From: Candidatus Eiseniibacteriota bacterium
GTDB taxonomy: Bacteria > Eisenbacteria > RBG-16-71-46 > CAIMUX01
Length of the DNA: 57,970 bases
Direction of reading: 5' to 3'
Assembly (NCBI GenBank): GCA_903844735.1
Contig: CAIMUX010000025.1
Coordinates: 1-57,970, forward strand
Under the pieces are notes generated by a model. That model made no database searches, had not been told where the DNA came from, and saw only the letters and a list, made by a program, of their open reading frames with translations. How positions within the stretch are numbered: the first letter of the stretch is position 1; each line of letters opens with the position of its first letter. Shown in pieces: positions 1 to 9,134 of this stretch. A program made the translations under genes and the position numbers.

Positions 1-1
1 C

Positions 2-2326
2 CCTCCCGCCGCCATTACCACCCTCGCTCCCGGAGCGACGACACAGACCACGGCGATCCTCACGTGGACCTCGGTCGGGGACGACGGCAACACCGGAACG
101 GCCGCCACCTACGACTTGCGTCGCTCGTCCTCGATCATCACCGAGGCGAATTGGGCCTCGGCCACGCAGATCTCCGGCGAGCCCGCGCCGCGGGCGGCCG
201 GGCAGGCCGAGTCGATGACCGTCACGGGCCTGACCCCCGGCACGATCAACTTCTTCGCCTTCAAGGTCGCCGACGAAGTTCCTAACTGGGGTGGGTTGTC
301 CAATGTTCGTAGCGCAACAACCCTGCCTCCAAGTGATGTGACACCGCCGGCAGCGGTGACCAATTTGGCGGTGGGGACCCCGACCTCGATCTCACTATCG
401 TTGACCTGGACGCCGGTGGGAGACGACGGCAACACCGGTACCGCAACGGCCTACGACCTGCGTTACTCGACGTCGCCGATCAATGCCTCCAACTTTGACT
501 CGGCCATCCCGGCGACCGGAGAGGCTGTTGCCCGTGCGACGGACCTGGGGGAGGGGTTCAGCGTCACGGGCCTGAACTCGTCGACGACATACTATTTCGC
601 GCTCAAAGTGGCGGATGAAGTTCCGAACTGGTCGGTGATCTCGAACGTGCCCAACGGGACGACCTTGCCTGCTCCGGACACCACACCTCCGTCCGCGGTG
701 GCCAACCTGGCGGGAGGAATTCCGACAGCAACGTCGCTGACGTTGACCTGGACGACGGTGGGTGACGACGACAACACCGGCACCGCGACGACCTACGACC
801 TGCGGTACTCCACCTCGGCGATTAACGCCTCGAACTTCGCCACGGCGACGCCGGCAACGGGCGTTCCCGCTCCGCATATCGCGGGAACGGCAGAGAGCAT
901 GACGGTTGGCGGGCTCTCTCCGAGCACGTTGTACTACTTCGCTCTCAAGGTGGCGGATGAGGTTCCGAACTGGTCGGGCCTGTCGATCGCACCTGGTGCG
1001 ACAACGCAGTCGGCCTCGGACACAGTCCCGCCTGCGGCCGTGACGACGCTTGCCGTGGCGTCTGCCACCCGGACTGCCACGACACTGGCGTGGAAGGCTA
1101 CGGGGGACGACGGAAGCACGGGAACGGCAACAACGTACGACATTCGGTACTCAACATCCGTCATCTCCCAGGACAACTTCAATTCGGCGACCCAGGCGGT
1201 CGGAGAGCCGACCCCAACGGCGGCAGGCCGGTTAGAGAGCTTCGCGATCACCGGACTGAACCACGGTACGAGGTACTACTTCGCCATGAAGGTGGCGGAC
1301 GAGGTTCCGAACTGGAGTGGGCTGTCGAAGGTGGTGAAAGCAAGGACCCCCACCCCCACCGAAGTTCCCCCGCCTGCCGCCATCACCGACCTTTGGGTCA
1401 CGGACGTAGGGATCGGGACGGCCCGGTTGGCGCTACGGCACCCGGAGACGCTGATCGAAGGTGCGGTTGTGGACCACTACCAAGCCAGGGTCGCAGAGAC
1501 GCCTCTGGACGACGAAGTCTGGGAAGCATCGTTCGTCGTCCCCAAGCCGGATCCCGGGTCTGCCGGCACCGAGGTGGAGTGGCTTATTGCGGGACTCGAG
1601 CCAGCGCACACCTACTACCTCGCGATGCGGGTCTACGATGTGGACGGTCGCGCTTCCGAGCTGTCGCCCGACATCCAGTTCCAGACCGAGGATGAAGACC
1701 TCGCTCCTCTGGAGCCGCCGCCGGGACCACCACAAGTGTCCTGGAGCGCTGACGGCACGAGGTTGACGCTCCGGTGGTCGGCGTCGGTCGATCCGCGGGT
1801 GGCTGGCTATGCCCTCTACTACGCCCAAGGACAGGATGGCGACTGGTTCCGGTATCGTCCTGACCTTCTGCCGACGCCCTCTTGCGAGATGGAGCGGCCT
1901 GACTCCTCCATCGTAAGGCTGATGGCGGTGAAGTCGGTAACTGCGAAGGGGGTTGAGAGCGTGCGCTCCAGCTCGGCGGACCTATACCCGAGTTCCGGGG
2001 AACCGAATCTGCAGGGGCGATCGCTGCGGTCCTTGAGTATCGAGGGTCCATTCCCGCACCCGGTCATCGACATCTACCAGTGTTGGTTTAGGATCTCCGT
2101 CCCTGAGGGTTTCCCCGCGGACCAGGTTGTGCGCGTGGAAATCCTCTCGATCGGCGGCACCAGCGAGGCGGTGCTTTACGACGGGCCGGTTCCGCCGGGT
2201 GGTGAAGTGAACCGGGATCCCCAGAGCGACCGCCCCAGCGGCCCCAGGCTACCTCCCGGTTATCACTACCTGCTGTGCACCGGAGGAGGATCCCGAACCC
2301 TGCGGACGATCTACCTCGCACCGTAG
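2..2326 (+). CDS. Fibronectin type III repeat protein, 5'-truncated by window edge
   Basis: The reading frame is open from base 2, so the N-terminus and any signal peptide lie outside the window; 774 residues are visible. Four tandem FnIII-like units of exactly 114 codons (342 bp each) start at 2, 344, 686 and 1028. Each begins with a PPAAV-type linker, contains GDDGNTGTATTYDLRYS and ends with YYFALKVADEVPNWSGLS. Two more divergent FnIII-like modules follow (about 1370-2050), then a C-terminal domain of about 90 residues that resembles no sorting signal I know; there is no PEP-CTERM tail. Such proteins are normally exported and act in adhesion or as spacers for catalytic domains; that role is inferred. 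A strong hairpin follows the stop codon. Confidence 0.88.
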   Translation, partial: PPAAITTLAPGATTQTTAILTWTSVGDDGNTGTAATYDLRRSSSIITEANWASATQISGEPAPRAAGQAESMTVTGLTPGTINFFAFKVADEVPNWGGLSNVRSATTLPPSDVTPPAAVTNLAVGTPTSISLSLTWTPVGDDGNTGTATAYDLRYSTSPINASNFDSAIPATGEAVARATDLGEGFSVTGLNSSTTYYFALKVADEVPNWSVISNVPNGTTLPAPDTTPPSAVANLAGGIPTATSLTLTWTTVGDDDNTGTATTYDLRYSTSAINASNFATATPATGVPAPHIAGTAESMTVGGLSPSTLYYFALKVADEVPNWSGLSIAPGATTQSASDTVPPAAVTTLAVASATRTATTLAWKATGDDGSTGTATTYDIRYSTSVISQDNFNSATQAVGEPTPTAAGRLESFAITGLNHGTRYYFAMKVADEVPNWSGLSKVVKARTPTPTEVPPPAAITDLWVTDVGIGTARLALRHPETLIEGAVVDHYQARVAETPLDDEVWEASFVVPKPDPGSAGTEVEWLIAGLEPAHTYYLAMRVYDVDGRASELSPDIQFQTEDEDLAPLEPPPGPPQVSWSADGTRLTLRWSASVDPRVAGYALYYAQGQDGDWFRYRPDLLPTPSCEMERPDSSIVRLMAVKSVTAKGVESVRSSSADLYPSSGEPNLQGRSLRSLSIEGPFPHPVIDIYQCWFRISVPEGFPADQVVRVEILSIGGTSEAVLYDGPVPPGGEVNRDPQSDRPSGPRLPPGYHYLLCTGGGSRTLRTIYLAP

Positions 2327-2335
2327 CGGACGCGG

Positions 2336-2371
2336 CGTCGGCTGGTCTCATCGAGCGGAGACCAGCCGACG
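2336..2371 (+). terminator. Strong hairpin after the FnIII gene
   Basis: A perfect 14-bp inverted repeat (CGTCGGCTGGTCTC, 8-nt loop, GAGACCAGCCGACG) starts 9 nt after the stop codon of the FnIII gene. There is no clear T-tract, only TTCCTCGAT. It probably ends or stabilises the upstream transcript. Confidence 0.7.
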
Positions 2372-2460
2372 TTCCTCGATCCGTTCGATGAGCGACGGAA
2401 GGTCGAGGGTCCGCGTCCTGAAGACTACGTATCCTGAAGGCCATAGCGCCCGGCAACGAT

Positions 2461-3606
2461 GTGTGCGACGCTTCGCCGGTGATGCACGCATTCCGTAAGC
2501 CGGTTTCCGTTCTTTCTCCCGGGGAGCTCTTCGGGGGCGTAGAGACCCAAATTCTCGGACTCTGTACTCAACTCCGTGAACTTGGTGTCAAGGTGCAACC
2601 GCTTCTCTTCCACGATCACGAACTTGCCGCCCGGCTCCGCGACGCCGGTCTCGAACCCCGCGTCATTCGGGCGCGCCACCGCTATGATCCGGCTGTGGCG
2701 CGACGACTGGCCGAACTGGTGGACGCGAACGGCAGTCGAGTTCTCCACGTCCACGGGTATCGAGCAGCCGTGACCTCGGCCCTGGCGGGATCCCGTCTGC
2801 GAGTGGGGGTTGTTAGGACAGAGCACGGTCTTCCCGAACCGGGGACGAACTTCCGCGACAACGTGAAGTCGCGACTGAATCATGCCCTGGATGACTGGTC
2901 CACCCGCCGTCTTGGTGCTCGCGTCTGCTACGTCACCGCCGACATCATGCGCCGATTTGATCGGGCGCATGCGGGCCTCACCCGGCGGGTCATTCACAAT
3001 GGCATCATTCCTCTGACCAAGGCCGGGCGTGAGCGACCCCAAGGCCTTGCGCCTGACCTGTTTCACGTGGGAATCGTCGGACGTGTCTCCCAGGTCAAGG
3101 GCATTCCTTTCGCTCTCCAGGCTCTGGCCCACGGTTCCATCCCCGACCGCCTGAGACTCGACATTATCGGGACCGGTCCGGTGCTAAACGACCTTCGCAA
3201 CGCTGCAGAAGTGCTGGGACTCGGCGACCGGGTTCGCTTTCACGGCTTCCAACGCGACGTCATCGACTGGCTGGCTCATCTTGATGTCCTGCTCATGCCC
3301 TCACTGCACGAAGGTCTGCCCTACACCCTACTGGAAGGAATGTCGCTGGGCGTTCCGGTCGTAGCTTCACGGATAGGCGGTCTGGCCGAGGTACTTCGTG
3401 ACGGCGTGACCGGCCTGCTGGTGGATGTCGGCGACGTCGCCGGCCTGGCACGAGCACTGGCCCGCCTGGCCGCGGAACCGCATCTCGCGAGCCGGCTCGC
3501 CGCGGCCGCGGCAGAAGAGCAACGACGGGGTTTCACGCTGGCGCGGATGGTGAGTGACTACGTGGAAGCTTACGCCGCCGCGGATGCCGCCGGCCATCAG
3601 GAGTAG
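2461..3606 (+). CDS. Glycosyltransferase family 4 (GT-B fold)
   Basis: The 381-residue product has the usual length and layout of GT4 enzymes that transfer a sugar from a nucleotide-sugar donor during EPS or glycan assembly. The N-terminal acceptor domain carries the typical FGGVETQ glycine loop. The C-terminal donor domain has GRVSQVKG and the EX7E-type element in SLHEGLPYTLLEGMSLGVPVVAS, followed by GG-AEV and DG-TG-L-V. The open frame starts at GTG 2461; ATG at 2482 (MHAFRKPV) is an equally good start, and neither has a clear ribosome site. The gene converges on the minus-strand EPS operon and probably serves the same pathway. Substrate and linkage cannot be told. Confidence 0.85.
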   Translation: MCDASPVMHAFRKPVSVLSPGELFGGVETQILGLCTQLRELGVKVQPLLFHDHELAARLRDAGLEPRVIRARHRYDPAVARRLAELVDANGSRVLHVHGYRAAVTSALAGSRLRVGVVRTEHGLPEPGTNFRDNVKSRLNHALDDWSTRRLGARVCYVTADIMRRFDRAHAGLTRRVIHNGIIPLTKAGRERPQGLAPDLFHVGIVGRVSQVKGIPFALQALAHGSIPDRLRLDIIGTGPVLNDLRNAAEVLGLGDRVRFHGFQRDVIDWLAHLDVLLMPSLHEGLPYTLLEGMSLGVPVVASRIGGLAEVLRDGVTGLLVDVGDVAGLARALARLAAEPHLASRLAAAAAEEQRRGFTLARMVSDYVEAYAAADAAGHQE

Positions 3607-3668
3607 CAGGCTCGCACCATCAGGCCAGGTCGGACCCGCGGTTCCCGACCGACAGCAGGCGATGCCTG

Positions 3669-4805
3669 TCACCTCCTTGGACTCCAGGTCACCTGCTTGT
3701 GCCCGAGCAGGAGGCGCGCCAGCGCGACCGCCGCGGCACCGTTCAGAAGACAGAGATAGTAGGGGAACGACAAGGGAGCGGGAACGGATTTCCATACGAC
3801 ACCCAACGCGGCCACCAGATAGAACAGACACTGACCGGCGAACAAAAGATCCCAGACCAACCCTTCACCCAACATGCCGACATTGCCCACCAGGGCTCCC
3901 ATTTGGAACACGGGCGCGAAGTACCGCAACCACTTGTGCGACCACAACTGCCAGGCAAAGAGAGGGTATCGCAGCGGGTTCAGCAGTCCGAGTCGATCCA
4001 GCAGCACATGCCATGCTCTCAACGTCACCCGAATCCGCATCCCGAACTCGTCCGTCGGGTTACTCAGGCTTTCCTCGAACACGATGGCGCCCGGCACGAA
4101 GACCACCCTTGCACCCCGCTGAACCACGCTGAGAGGAAGAACCAGGTCCGGCTGCTGATCAGGCCGCATGCGGAGATACAGGCTCGCCCGGATGGCGTCG
4201 ATCCCGCCGTTTACGCCCACGATCGACCCGATCGCCGACTCGTGCCGCCTCAGGAAATTCTCGTAACGCATGTACAGGGAACACGCCTCGCCGGTCATAG
4301 ATCCGTCCGGCGCCAGGTACACCATCTTCCCCGTCACGTAGCCGACAGCGGGGTCGGCGAACGGTTCCGCTAGCTTCCGTAGCGCATCGGGTGCGTAGAG
4401 CGAGTTGGCGTCCGCGAACACCAGGATCTCTCCCTTCGCCACAGCCGCCGCCGCGTTCAGAGCCGCGGTCTTTCCGGCTCGTGGTTCCTGGCGAAGATAC
4501 CGAACCCGGCCATCCATGTCTGCAGCTCTCTGGATCGCGGCGTCTGTTCCGTCGGTAGATCCGTCCGACACGACAATGACCTCAAACGAATCCGTCGAAT
4601 AGTCGAGCTGCAGCTTGTTCGCTATGCCCTTCGCGATACAAGCCTCCTCGTTGCGCGCCGAGGTGATGATCGTGATACGAGGCGTTATCGCCGCACCACG
4701 CACCCCCCGTCGCAATGCCTTGCCCAGGGCGACGCAGATCACCGGGTAGAGCACGTAGACGTACACCAGCAGGAAGATGCATGTCAGTAACACAAGCCGC
4801 AGCAT
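3669..4805 (-). CDS. Membrane glycosyltransferase family 2
   Basis: A 378-residue processive-type GT2. One N-terminal transmembrane segment (residues 2-25) precedes a GT-A domain with ITIITSARNEE, the VVSDGSTDGTD nucleotide-binding motif and LVFADANS (DxD-type); two or more hydrophobic helices close the C-terminus. This layout resembles enzymes that polymerise or extend polysaccharides at the cytoplasmic membrane, but the classical QxxRW signature is not obvious, so a single-sugar transfer role is possible. It is the last gene of the minus-strand EPS run, 32 nt behind the next GT2 gene, and probably cotranscribed with it. Confidence 0.82.
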   Translation of the reverse strand: MLRLVLLTCIFLLVYVYVLYPVICVALGKALRRGVRGAAITPRITIITSARNEEACIAKGIANKLQLDYSTDSFEVIVVSDGSTDGTDAAIQRAADMDGRVRYLRQEPRAGKTAALNAAAAVAKGEILVFADANSLYAPDALRKLAEPFADPAVGYVTGKMVYLAPDGSMTGEACSLYMRYENFLRRHESAIGSIVGVNGGIDAIRASLYLRMRPDQQPDLVLPLSVVQRGARVVFVPGAIVFEESLSNPTDEFGMRIRVTLRAWHVLLDRLGLLNPLRYPLFAWQLWSHKWLRYFAPVFQMGALVGNVGMLGEGLVWDLLFAGQCLFYLVAALGVVWKSVPAPLSFPYYLCLLNGAAAVALARLLLGHKQVTWSPRR

Positions 4806-4837
4806 CGCTTCCTACCTTCCGCTCGCCAGTCGTCCGC

Positions 4838-5869
4838 TCATGGGCATCCCGTCCCGACTCTGCGAAGACTCCACGATGAAGCGGCCATACCCAGCCAGAA
4901 ACCCAACGTCAGTCCGATGTATATGACAAAGAGGGCGATCATTACCCGCCATGCTTTCGTCTCTGTGGTCGATGCCCGGAGACTCTCCGCAACCACCAGC
5001 ACCAGCCAGGCGGCGATCGGAACCAACAACGTCAGCATGCCTACGGCCCTGCCGAAAGCCACAAACGTCGCCGCCACCAGCAGGAGGAATGCCGTCAACA
5101 GCACCAGGGGCCACGGAACCGTGCGGGAGTGGGTCCGGAACAACCGGGCCCGGCCGGTTCCGTAGCGGAACATCTGACGGTACAACTCGCGCAGGGAGGA
5201 ACGGGGTCGGTAGTGCACAGCCAGATCCGGGTGGCGATAGGAACGAAATCCAGCTTTGGCCAGCCGATGATTGAACTCGACATCTTCGCAGGTGTCGAAT
5301 CTTTCATCGAATCCCCCCAACTGCTCTAGGCATGCTCGTCGGTAGGCCGCGCCCGCCGAGCGCGGGTTCGTGAAACCAGGCGGACCGCCATAGATGTCCG
5401 ATGGATAGTTGTGCCCCAGCCACGAGTGCCTCGCGGCGGCGATGGCCATGGGCCAGGCTCCCCTGGCCAGATGGTCGAGTGGCTGCGGACGAGCGAGACA
5501 GTCAGTGCCCGTCGACTCGAACAGCTCGACCGTTCGGATCAGGTAATCCTGACGTGGTACCGCGCAGTGACCATCCACGAAGAGGACGAACCGCCCGCGT
5601 GCGGCTCGGAAACCCACGTTCCTCCCGGCGGCGGCGCGTCGGCCCGGACTATCGAGCAGTTTCAGCGTCGGGTGCTTAGCGCAGAGACCAGTCACGATGG
5701 CCCGAGTGGCATCGGTCGATCCGCCATCTGCTACCAGGATCTCGAACCCGCCGGGGGGAGGAGCCTGCTCCAGAAGCTGGCCGAGCAAGCGGCCGATGTC
5801 GCGCTCCTCGTTGAGAACCGGCAGGATTACGGAAACGTCGATGGGCTCCTCAGCCCTGGGCCGGTCCAT
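4838..5869 (-). CDS. Glycosyltransferase family 2, ExoA-like, with membrane C-terminus
   Basis: A GT2 enzyme of 343 residues with VSVILPVLNEERDIG at the N-terminus, LVADGGSTD (nucleotide binding), a LFVDGHC DxD-like motif, GAAYRRACLEQLGGFDE and a hydrophobic pair near the C-terminus (VLLTAFLLLVAATFVAFG and a following helix). This matches the succinoglycan ExoA-like group, which adds sugars to a lipid-linked EPS repeat. I chose the ATG at 5869 because GAGAAG stands 4 nt upstream; it gives a 20-nt overlap with the tyrosine kinase gene. An upstream ATG at 5935 would add 22 low-quality residues and lengthen the overlap to 86 nt. Confidence 0.85.
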   Translation of the reverse strand: MDRPRAEEPIDVSVILPVLNEERDIGRLLGQLLEQAPPPGGFEILVADGGSTDATRAIVTGLCAKHPTLKLLDSPGRRAAAGRNVGFRAARGRFVLFVDGHCAVPRQDYLIRTVELFESTGTDCLARPQPLDHLARGAWPMAIAAARHSWLGHNYPSDIYGGPPGFTNPRSAGAAYRRACLEQLGGFDERFDTCEDVEFNHRLAKAGFRSYRHPDLAVHYRPRSSLRELYRQMFRYGTGRARLFRTHSRTVPWPLVLLTAFLLLVAATFVAFGRAVGMLTLLVPIAAWLVLVVAESLRASTTETKAWRVMIALFVIYIGLTLGFWLGMAASSWSLRRVGTGCP

Positions 5870-6587
5870 CGGTCTTCTCGGCTGTCTTGTCCTCGCCGTA
5901 TCCACGGTGATATCCGTAGCCGGAAGCGTAGTCATATCCGTACTGCCCGTGTCTCCCCGACGTTTCTTCGACGTTGCTGATTACCAAACCCATGATGTTC
6001 GCGTCCATGCCAAGACAAATGTCGCGGGCCTTGGTCAGTTCGTGTTTCGTCGTCTTGCCGGCCATGCCCAAGAAAATCACCCCATCGGCGACCCAGAGAA
6101 GATTGGACGTGTCGGCGACCGGCAGGAGCGCAGGCGTATCGACGAGAATCAGATCGTAGCTGCTCCGGAGTTGTCTAAAGATTTCGTGCAGCTCTGGTGT
6201 CTTCATCAATAGACTCGGGTCCTCACCCTCCGGCAACGGGCAGATCAGGTCCAAGTTGGGCAGCTCGGTCTTCTGGATCGCGATATCAAGGCTACACTCT
6301 CCCCGGAGCACGGCACCTATGGATTTCGATGCGTCCAACGGGAAATGCCGACCGAGCGACGGCACGCGGAAGTCGAGATCCACAGCCAGCACTCGCCGGC
6401 TGGGATACAGTCCCATCGCCGCTGCGAGATAGGCGACCGTCGTGCTCTTCCCTTCGCCACGAACCGCGCTGGTGAACAGGATGACACTCAGGTGATCACG
6501 TTGTACCCGCCGCCACAGCCGGGCCTCGAGTTTGTGCACCTCTGTGGCCAGGCGCCAGTTGCCGTTCAGGTTGTCAGCGATCTGCAT
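5850..6587 (-). CDS. Bacterial tyrosine kinase (CpsD/CapB/XrtA-associated autokinase type)
   Basis: A cytoplasmic BY-kinase of 245 residues controlling polysaccharide chain length by autophosphorylation cycles with the neighbouring membrane co-polymerase. Visible are Walker A GEGKST (residues 44-49), Walker A' VLAVDLDF (67-74), Walker B LILVD (146-150) and a C-terminal tyrosine cluster with Tyr at 216, 218, 220, 224, 226 and 230. Its start overlaps the end of the chain-length gene by 14 nt, which suggests translational coupling. Exosortase-linked EPS loci usually carry such a kinase (established for XrtA systems); assignment to that exact subfamily is inferred from context. Confidence 0.88.
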   Translation of the reverse strand: MQIADNLNGNWRLATEVHKLEARLWRRVQRDHLSVILFTSAVRGEGKSTTVAYLAAAMGLYPSRRVLAVDLDFRVPSLGRHFPLDASKSIGAVLRGECSLDIAIQKTELPNLDLICPLPEGEDPSLLMKTPELHEIFRQLRSSYDLILVDTPALLPVADTSNLLWVADGVIFLGMAGKTTKHELTKARDICLGMDANIMGLVISNVEETSGRHGQYGYDYASGYGYHRGYGEDKTAEKTDGPAQG

Positions 6588-8268
6588 TCGGGGGGCTCCC
6601 GGGGCTGGTCATCTGGACAGGTCGACCCATAGTGGCCAATCGCTGCACGGCCGTCGGACGGGACAGAAGAAACATCAGCCCCAACAGAGCCACCGAGATC
6701 AACGTGATCGCCACCCGGTGACGCCGAAACCAGCTTGGTTGTCCGGGCATGCGGGAGAGCGGTGGCGTGCTGCCGAGCGTTGGCTCGGGAAAGACATTCG
6801 CAAAGTCCTGCACAGTGCGCAGCGTGGGATCCAGTGTCTCCGCTAGGAACGCCAAGGCTGCCCCGATGAGCGGGCCCAACAGCAACGACGCCAGCAAGAC
6901 TCTCACCCGATTCGGCTTACTCGGTGAGAGAGGTAGACTCGCGGGATCAATGATCGCCATCTTCGTGCCCAGGTTGGTCATCTCCACAGCTTGGCTGATG
7001 TCACTGGCGACCTGCTGATCGCGAAACGATTGGAGTAGCGTGCGATTGCTCGCAACATCTGCTTCAAGGCGCGTCAGTTCAGATTCACCCTGCGGAATCG
7101 CCCTTGCCTGCCGCTGAAAGTCGGCGATGGCGCCTCCCAGCATTTCAGCGACCTTGAGTTGTGCGTCCACATCAGCCTTGGCAAGGACAAATCGCACGAT
7201 TCGGCTCGATGCTTCTCTGGCAAGCTCCGGATACCGCCGGATCGTCTGGAGTTGAATTCCTTGCTCCAGCCGTACTCTCCAGATAGCGTTCGAACCAAGA
7301 GGAGGCCATTGGACGTCGGGAGCTGCCGCCAGCCCACCCGAAGCGCCGCCGCTCCCCAGTCGTTGCCGGATCTCTTCCTTCAGCAACGACACATAATCAT
7401 CGACCAGCCCTCTGATCTCCGGATCGCCGCTGAAGTCACACTCCTCGGGGCTCCTCTCGACCAAGACGAGGCTGTCCATGGCGGCCTTCAGCCGTTGGCG
7501 AGCCGCTGCGATCTCGTCTGCGAGGCGGCCGTCCAACGCTAGGGCACGGTCGAGGTTCTCGCTGCGAACGAGACGGCGTGTCAGGCCTTGGTCAATCAGC
7601 GATCTCTTGTAGTCTTCCAGGGCCCCCTCGGAACGCCGCAGTCGCTCCTCGTAGATTCGCGCTTGTTCCACACCGAACTGATTGGCGGACCGGATACGGT
7701 CGAGAGCTGTCTGGTTGGTGACATCGACGAACAACTGACTGATCCATTTGGCGATGGACTGGGCATTTTGCGGACTGTAGTCGGCAACAATGACACGGTA
7801 CATCACTCCTGAGCCCGCGTCCTCGAATCGTATCCGCGATTGCAGACTCGCGACGAGAATCCGAACCGCAATGTCATCTTGGTTGACCTCCGGATTCCTC
7901 TGCCTGCGCTTGTACGCTTCGGCACGGATCACCGGATCCTCGTTCATCTTCAGAAGTCGGACTACTCTCTCCAAGAACGGAAAGCTTCGGATTCTCCCGA
8001 CCATCCGAGCCATTCGCTCCCCATCGTTGCCATAGCGCCGGGGAGCCTGGCCGATTCCTCCCATGGCCCTCTCGATCCCGGAAGAGACGAGCTGGCTGTC
8101 CTCGACCTGAAGCGTGACCCTTGACTCATAAACCTTTGGGACGATGGCCAGAGTAATCACCGCAATGCACAGTGCCGCAAGCGTGCTGAGCAAGATGATC
8201 CACTTGCGCCTCCACGCCATCTGCCCGTAGTGTCGAAGTCCGAGAGCGTTGCCCGGCGAAAAGGCCAT
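6574..8268 (-). CDS. Polysaccharide chain-length determinant (Wzz/GNVR, XrtA-type)
   Basis: The 564-residue protein has the polysaccharide co-polymerase layout: a first transmembrane helix (WIILLSTLAALCIAVITLA), a long periplasmic region rich in coiled coil (about residues 90-430), a PASLPLSPSKPNR element typical of the second Wzz membrane segment, and further hydrophobic segments near the C-terminus. There is no fused kinase domain; the kinase is the next gene. I start at the ATG at 8268 (MAFSPGN) rather than the in-frame ATG at 8304, because the extra residues are Cys/Trp/Gly-rich and would overlap the preceding gene. It probably sets EPS chain length and interacts with the tyrosine kinase. 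Confidence 0.86.
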   Translation of the reverse strand: MAFSPGNALGLRHYGQMAWRRKWIILLSTLAALCIAVITLAIVPKVYESRVTLQVEDSQLVSSGIERAMGGIGQAPRRYGNDGERMARMVGRIRSFPFLERVVRLLKMNEDPVIRAEAYKRRQRNPEVNQDDIAVRILVASLQSRIRFEDAGSGVMYRVIVADYSPQNAQSIAKWISQLFVDVTNQTALDRIRSANQFGVEQARIYEERLRRSEGALEDYKRSLIDQGLTRRLVRSENLDRALALDGRLADEIAAARQRLKAAMDSLVLVERSPEECDFSGDPEIRGLVDDYVSLLKEEIRQRLGSGGASGGLAAAPDVQWPPLGSNAIWRVRLEQGIQLQTIRRYPELAREASSRIVRFVLAKADVDAQLKVAEMLGGAIADFQRQARAIPQGESELTRLEADVASNRTLLQSFRDQQVASDISQAVEMTNLGTKMAIIDPASLPLSPSKPNRVRVLLASLLLGPLIGAALAFLAETLDPTLRTVQDFANVFPEPTLGSTPPLSRMPGQPSWFRRHRVAITLISVALLGLMFLLSRPTAVQRLATMGRPVQMTSPGSPPNADR

Positions 8269-8272
8269 GCAG

Positions 8273-9118
8273 CTACCTAGCCCCCCTCCCCAACAACATA
8301 ACATCGATAGTCTTGATCATGATCTTGAGGTCCAATAGCCGTCCGCGGTTGTTGACGTAATAGACATCATACTTCACCTTCGTGCGGACATCCTGCACGC
8401 TGGCGTCATAATGCCGCTTCACCTGGGCCAACCCGGTAATTCCCGGCGGCACCTTCTGCCGCTCGGCGTAGCCCGGAATCTCGAGCACGAGCTGATCGAC
8501 AAAATGCGGCCGCTCCGGCCGCGGCCCGATGAGCCGCATCTCCCCCTTCAAGACATTGATGAACTGCGGGATCTCGTCGACGCGGAGCCTGCGCAGCAGG
8601 CGTCCCAGGCGGGTGATTCGCGGATCTCGCTCCGTGGCCCACACCGGGCCGGTCAGGCCCTCCGCGTTCGGGATCATCGTCCGAAACTTGTAGATCCCGA
8701 ACGGTCGACCGACCCCGTGCGTTCGCCGCCGGTCTGCCGCGAAGGCGGCGGCAACGGCGTTGGCACCGGCATTAGCACCGGCATCGGCACCGACAGTCCG
8801 GCGGCGCCGGTCGAGCCCCACGCGCTCCTGGCGGAACAGCACTGGCCCCCCGGGTGAATCTACTTTGATCGCCAGCGCGACCAACGCCATGAACGGCGAC
8901 AGCGGAACAAGCATGGCAAGCGCCAATCCCCGTTCCAGAAGTCCGACGTCCGGCAGCCCTGCCCCTTCGGCCCGCTCTGCCTCCCCGGCCCCTTCCGCCG
9001 CCTGAACCTCGCCTGGCAGCGGAGGCAGTTCCGTCCAGGCCGAGAAGTCGAACCGGGGCGGCTGTGCGCTCCCCGAGCTGCCCCCCCTGCCCTCGAATGT
9101 GCCGATAGCCATGTGCAT
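8273..9118 (-). CDS. Undecaprenyl-phosphate sugar transferase with low-complexity insertion
   Basis: The 281-residue enzyme belongs to the bacterial sugar transferase family (PglC/WcaJ catalytic domain), which loads the first sugar phosphate onto the lipid carrier. Present are one hydrophobic helix (LALAMLVPLSPFMALVALAI), KVDSPGGPVLFRQERVG, YKFRTM, DPRITRLGRLLRRLRVDEIPQ, GEMRLIGPRPERP and PGITGLAQV. Unusually, about 35 residues rich in Ala, Gly, Asn and Arg (about 103-138, with GADAGANAGANA) split the motifs QERVG and YKFRTM, which normally lie close together. The start at 9118 follows AAAGGGG and lies 16 nt after the prsR stop, so both are probably in one transcript. Confidence 0.88.
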   Translation of the reverse strand: MHMAIGTFEGRGGSSGSAQPPRFDFSAWTELPPLPGEVQAAEGAGEAERAEGAGLPDVGLLERGLALAMLVPLSPFMALVALAIKVDSPGGPVLFRQERVGLDRRRRTVGADAGANAGANAVAAAFAADRRRTHGVGRPFGIYKFRTMIPNAEGLTGPVWATERDPRITRLGRLLRRLRVDEIPQFINVLKGEMRLIGPRPERPHFVDQLVLEIPGYAERQKVPPGITGLAQVKRHYDASVQDVRTKVKYDVYYVNNRGRLLDLKIMIKTIDVMLLGRGAR

Positions 9119-9134
9119 GGGGTACCCCTTTCCG

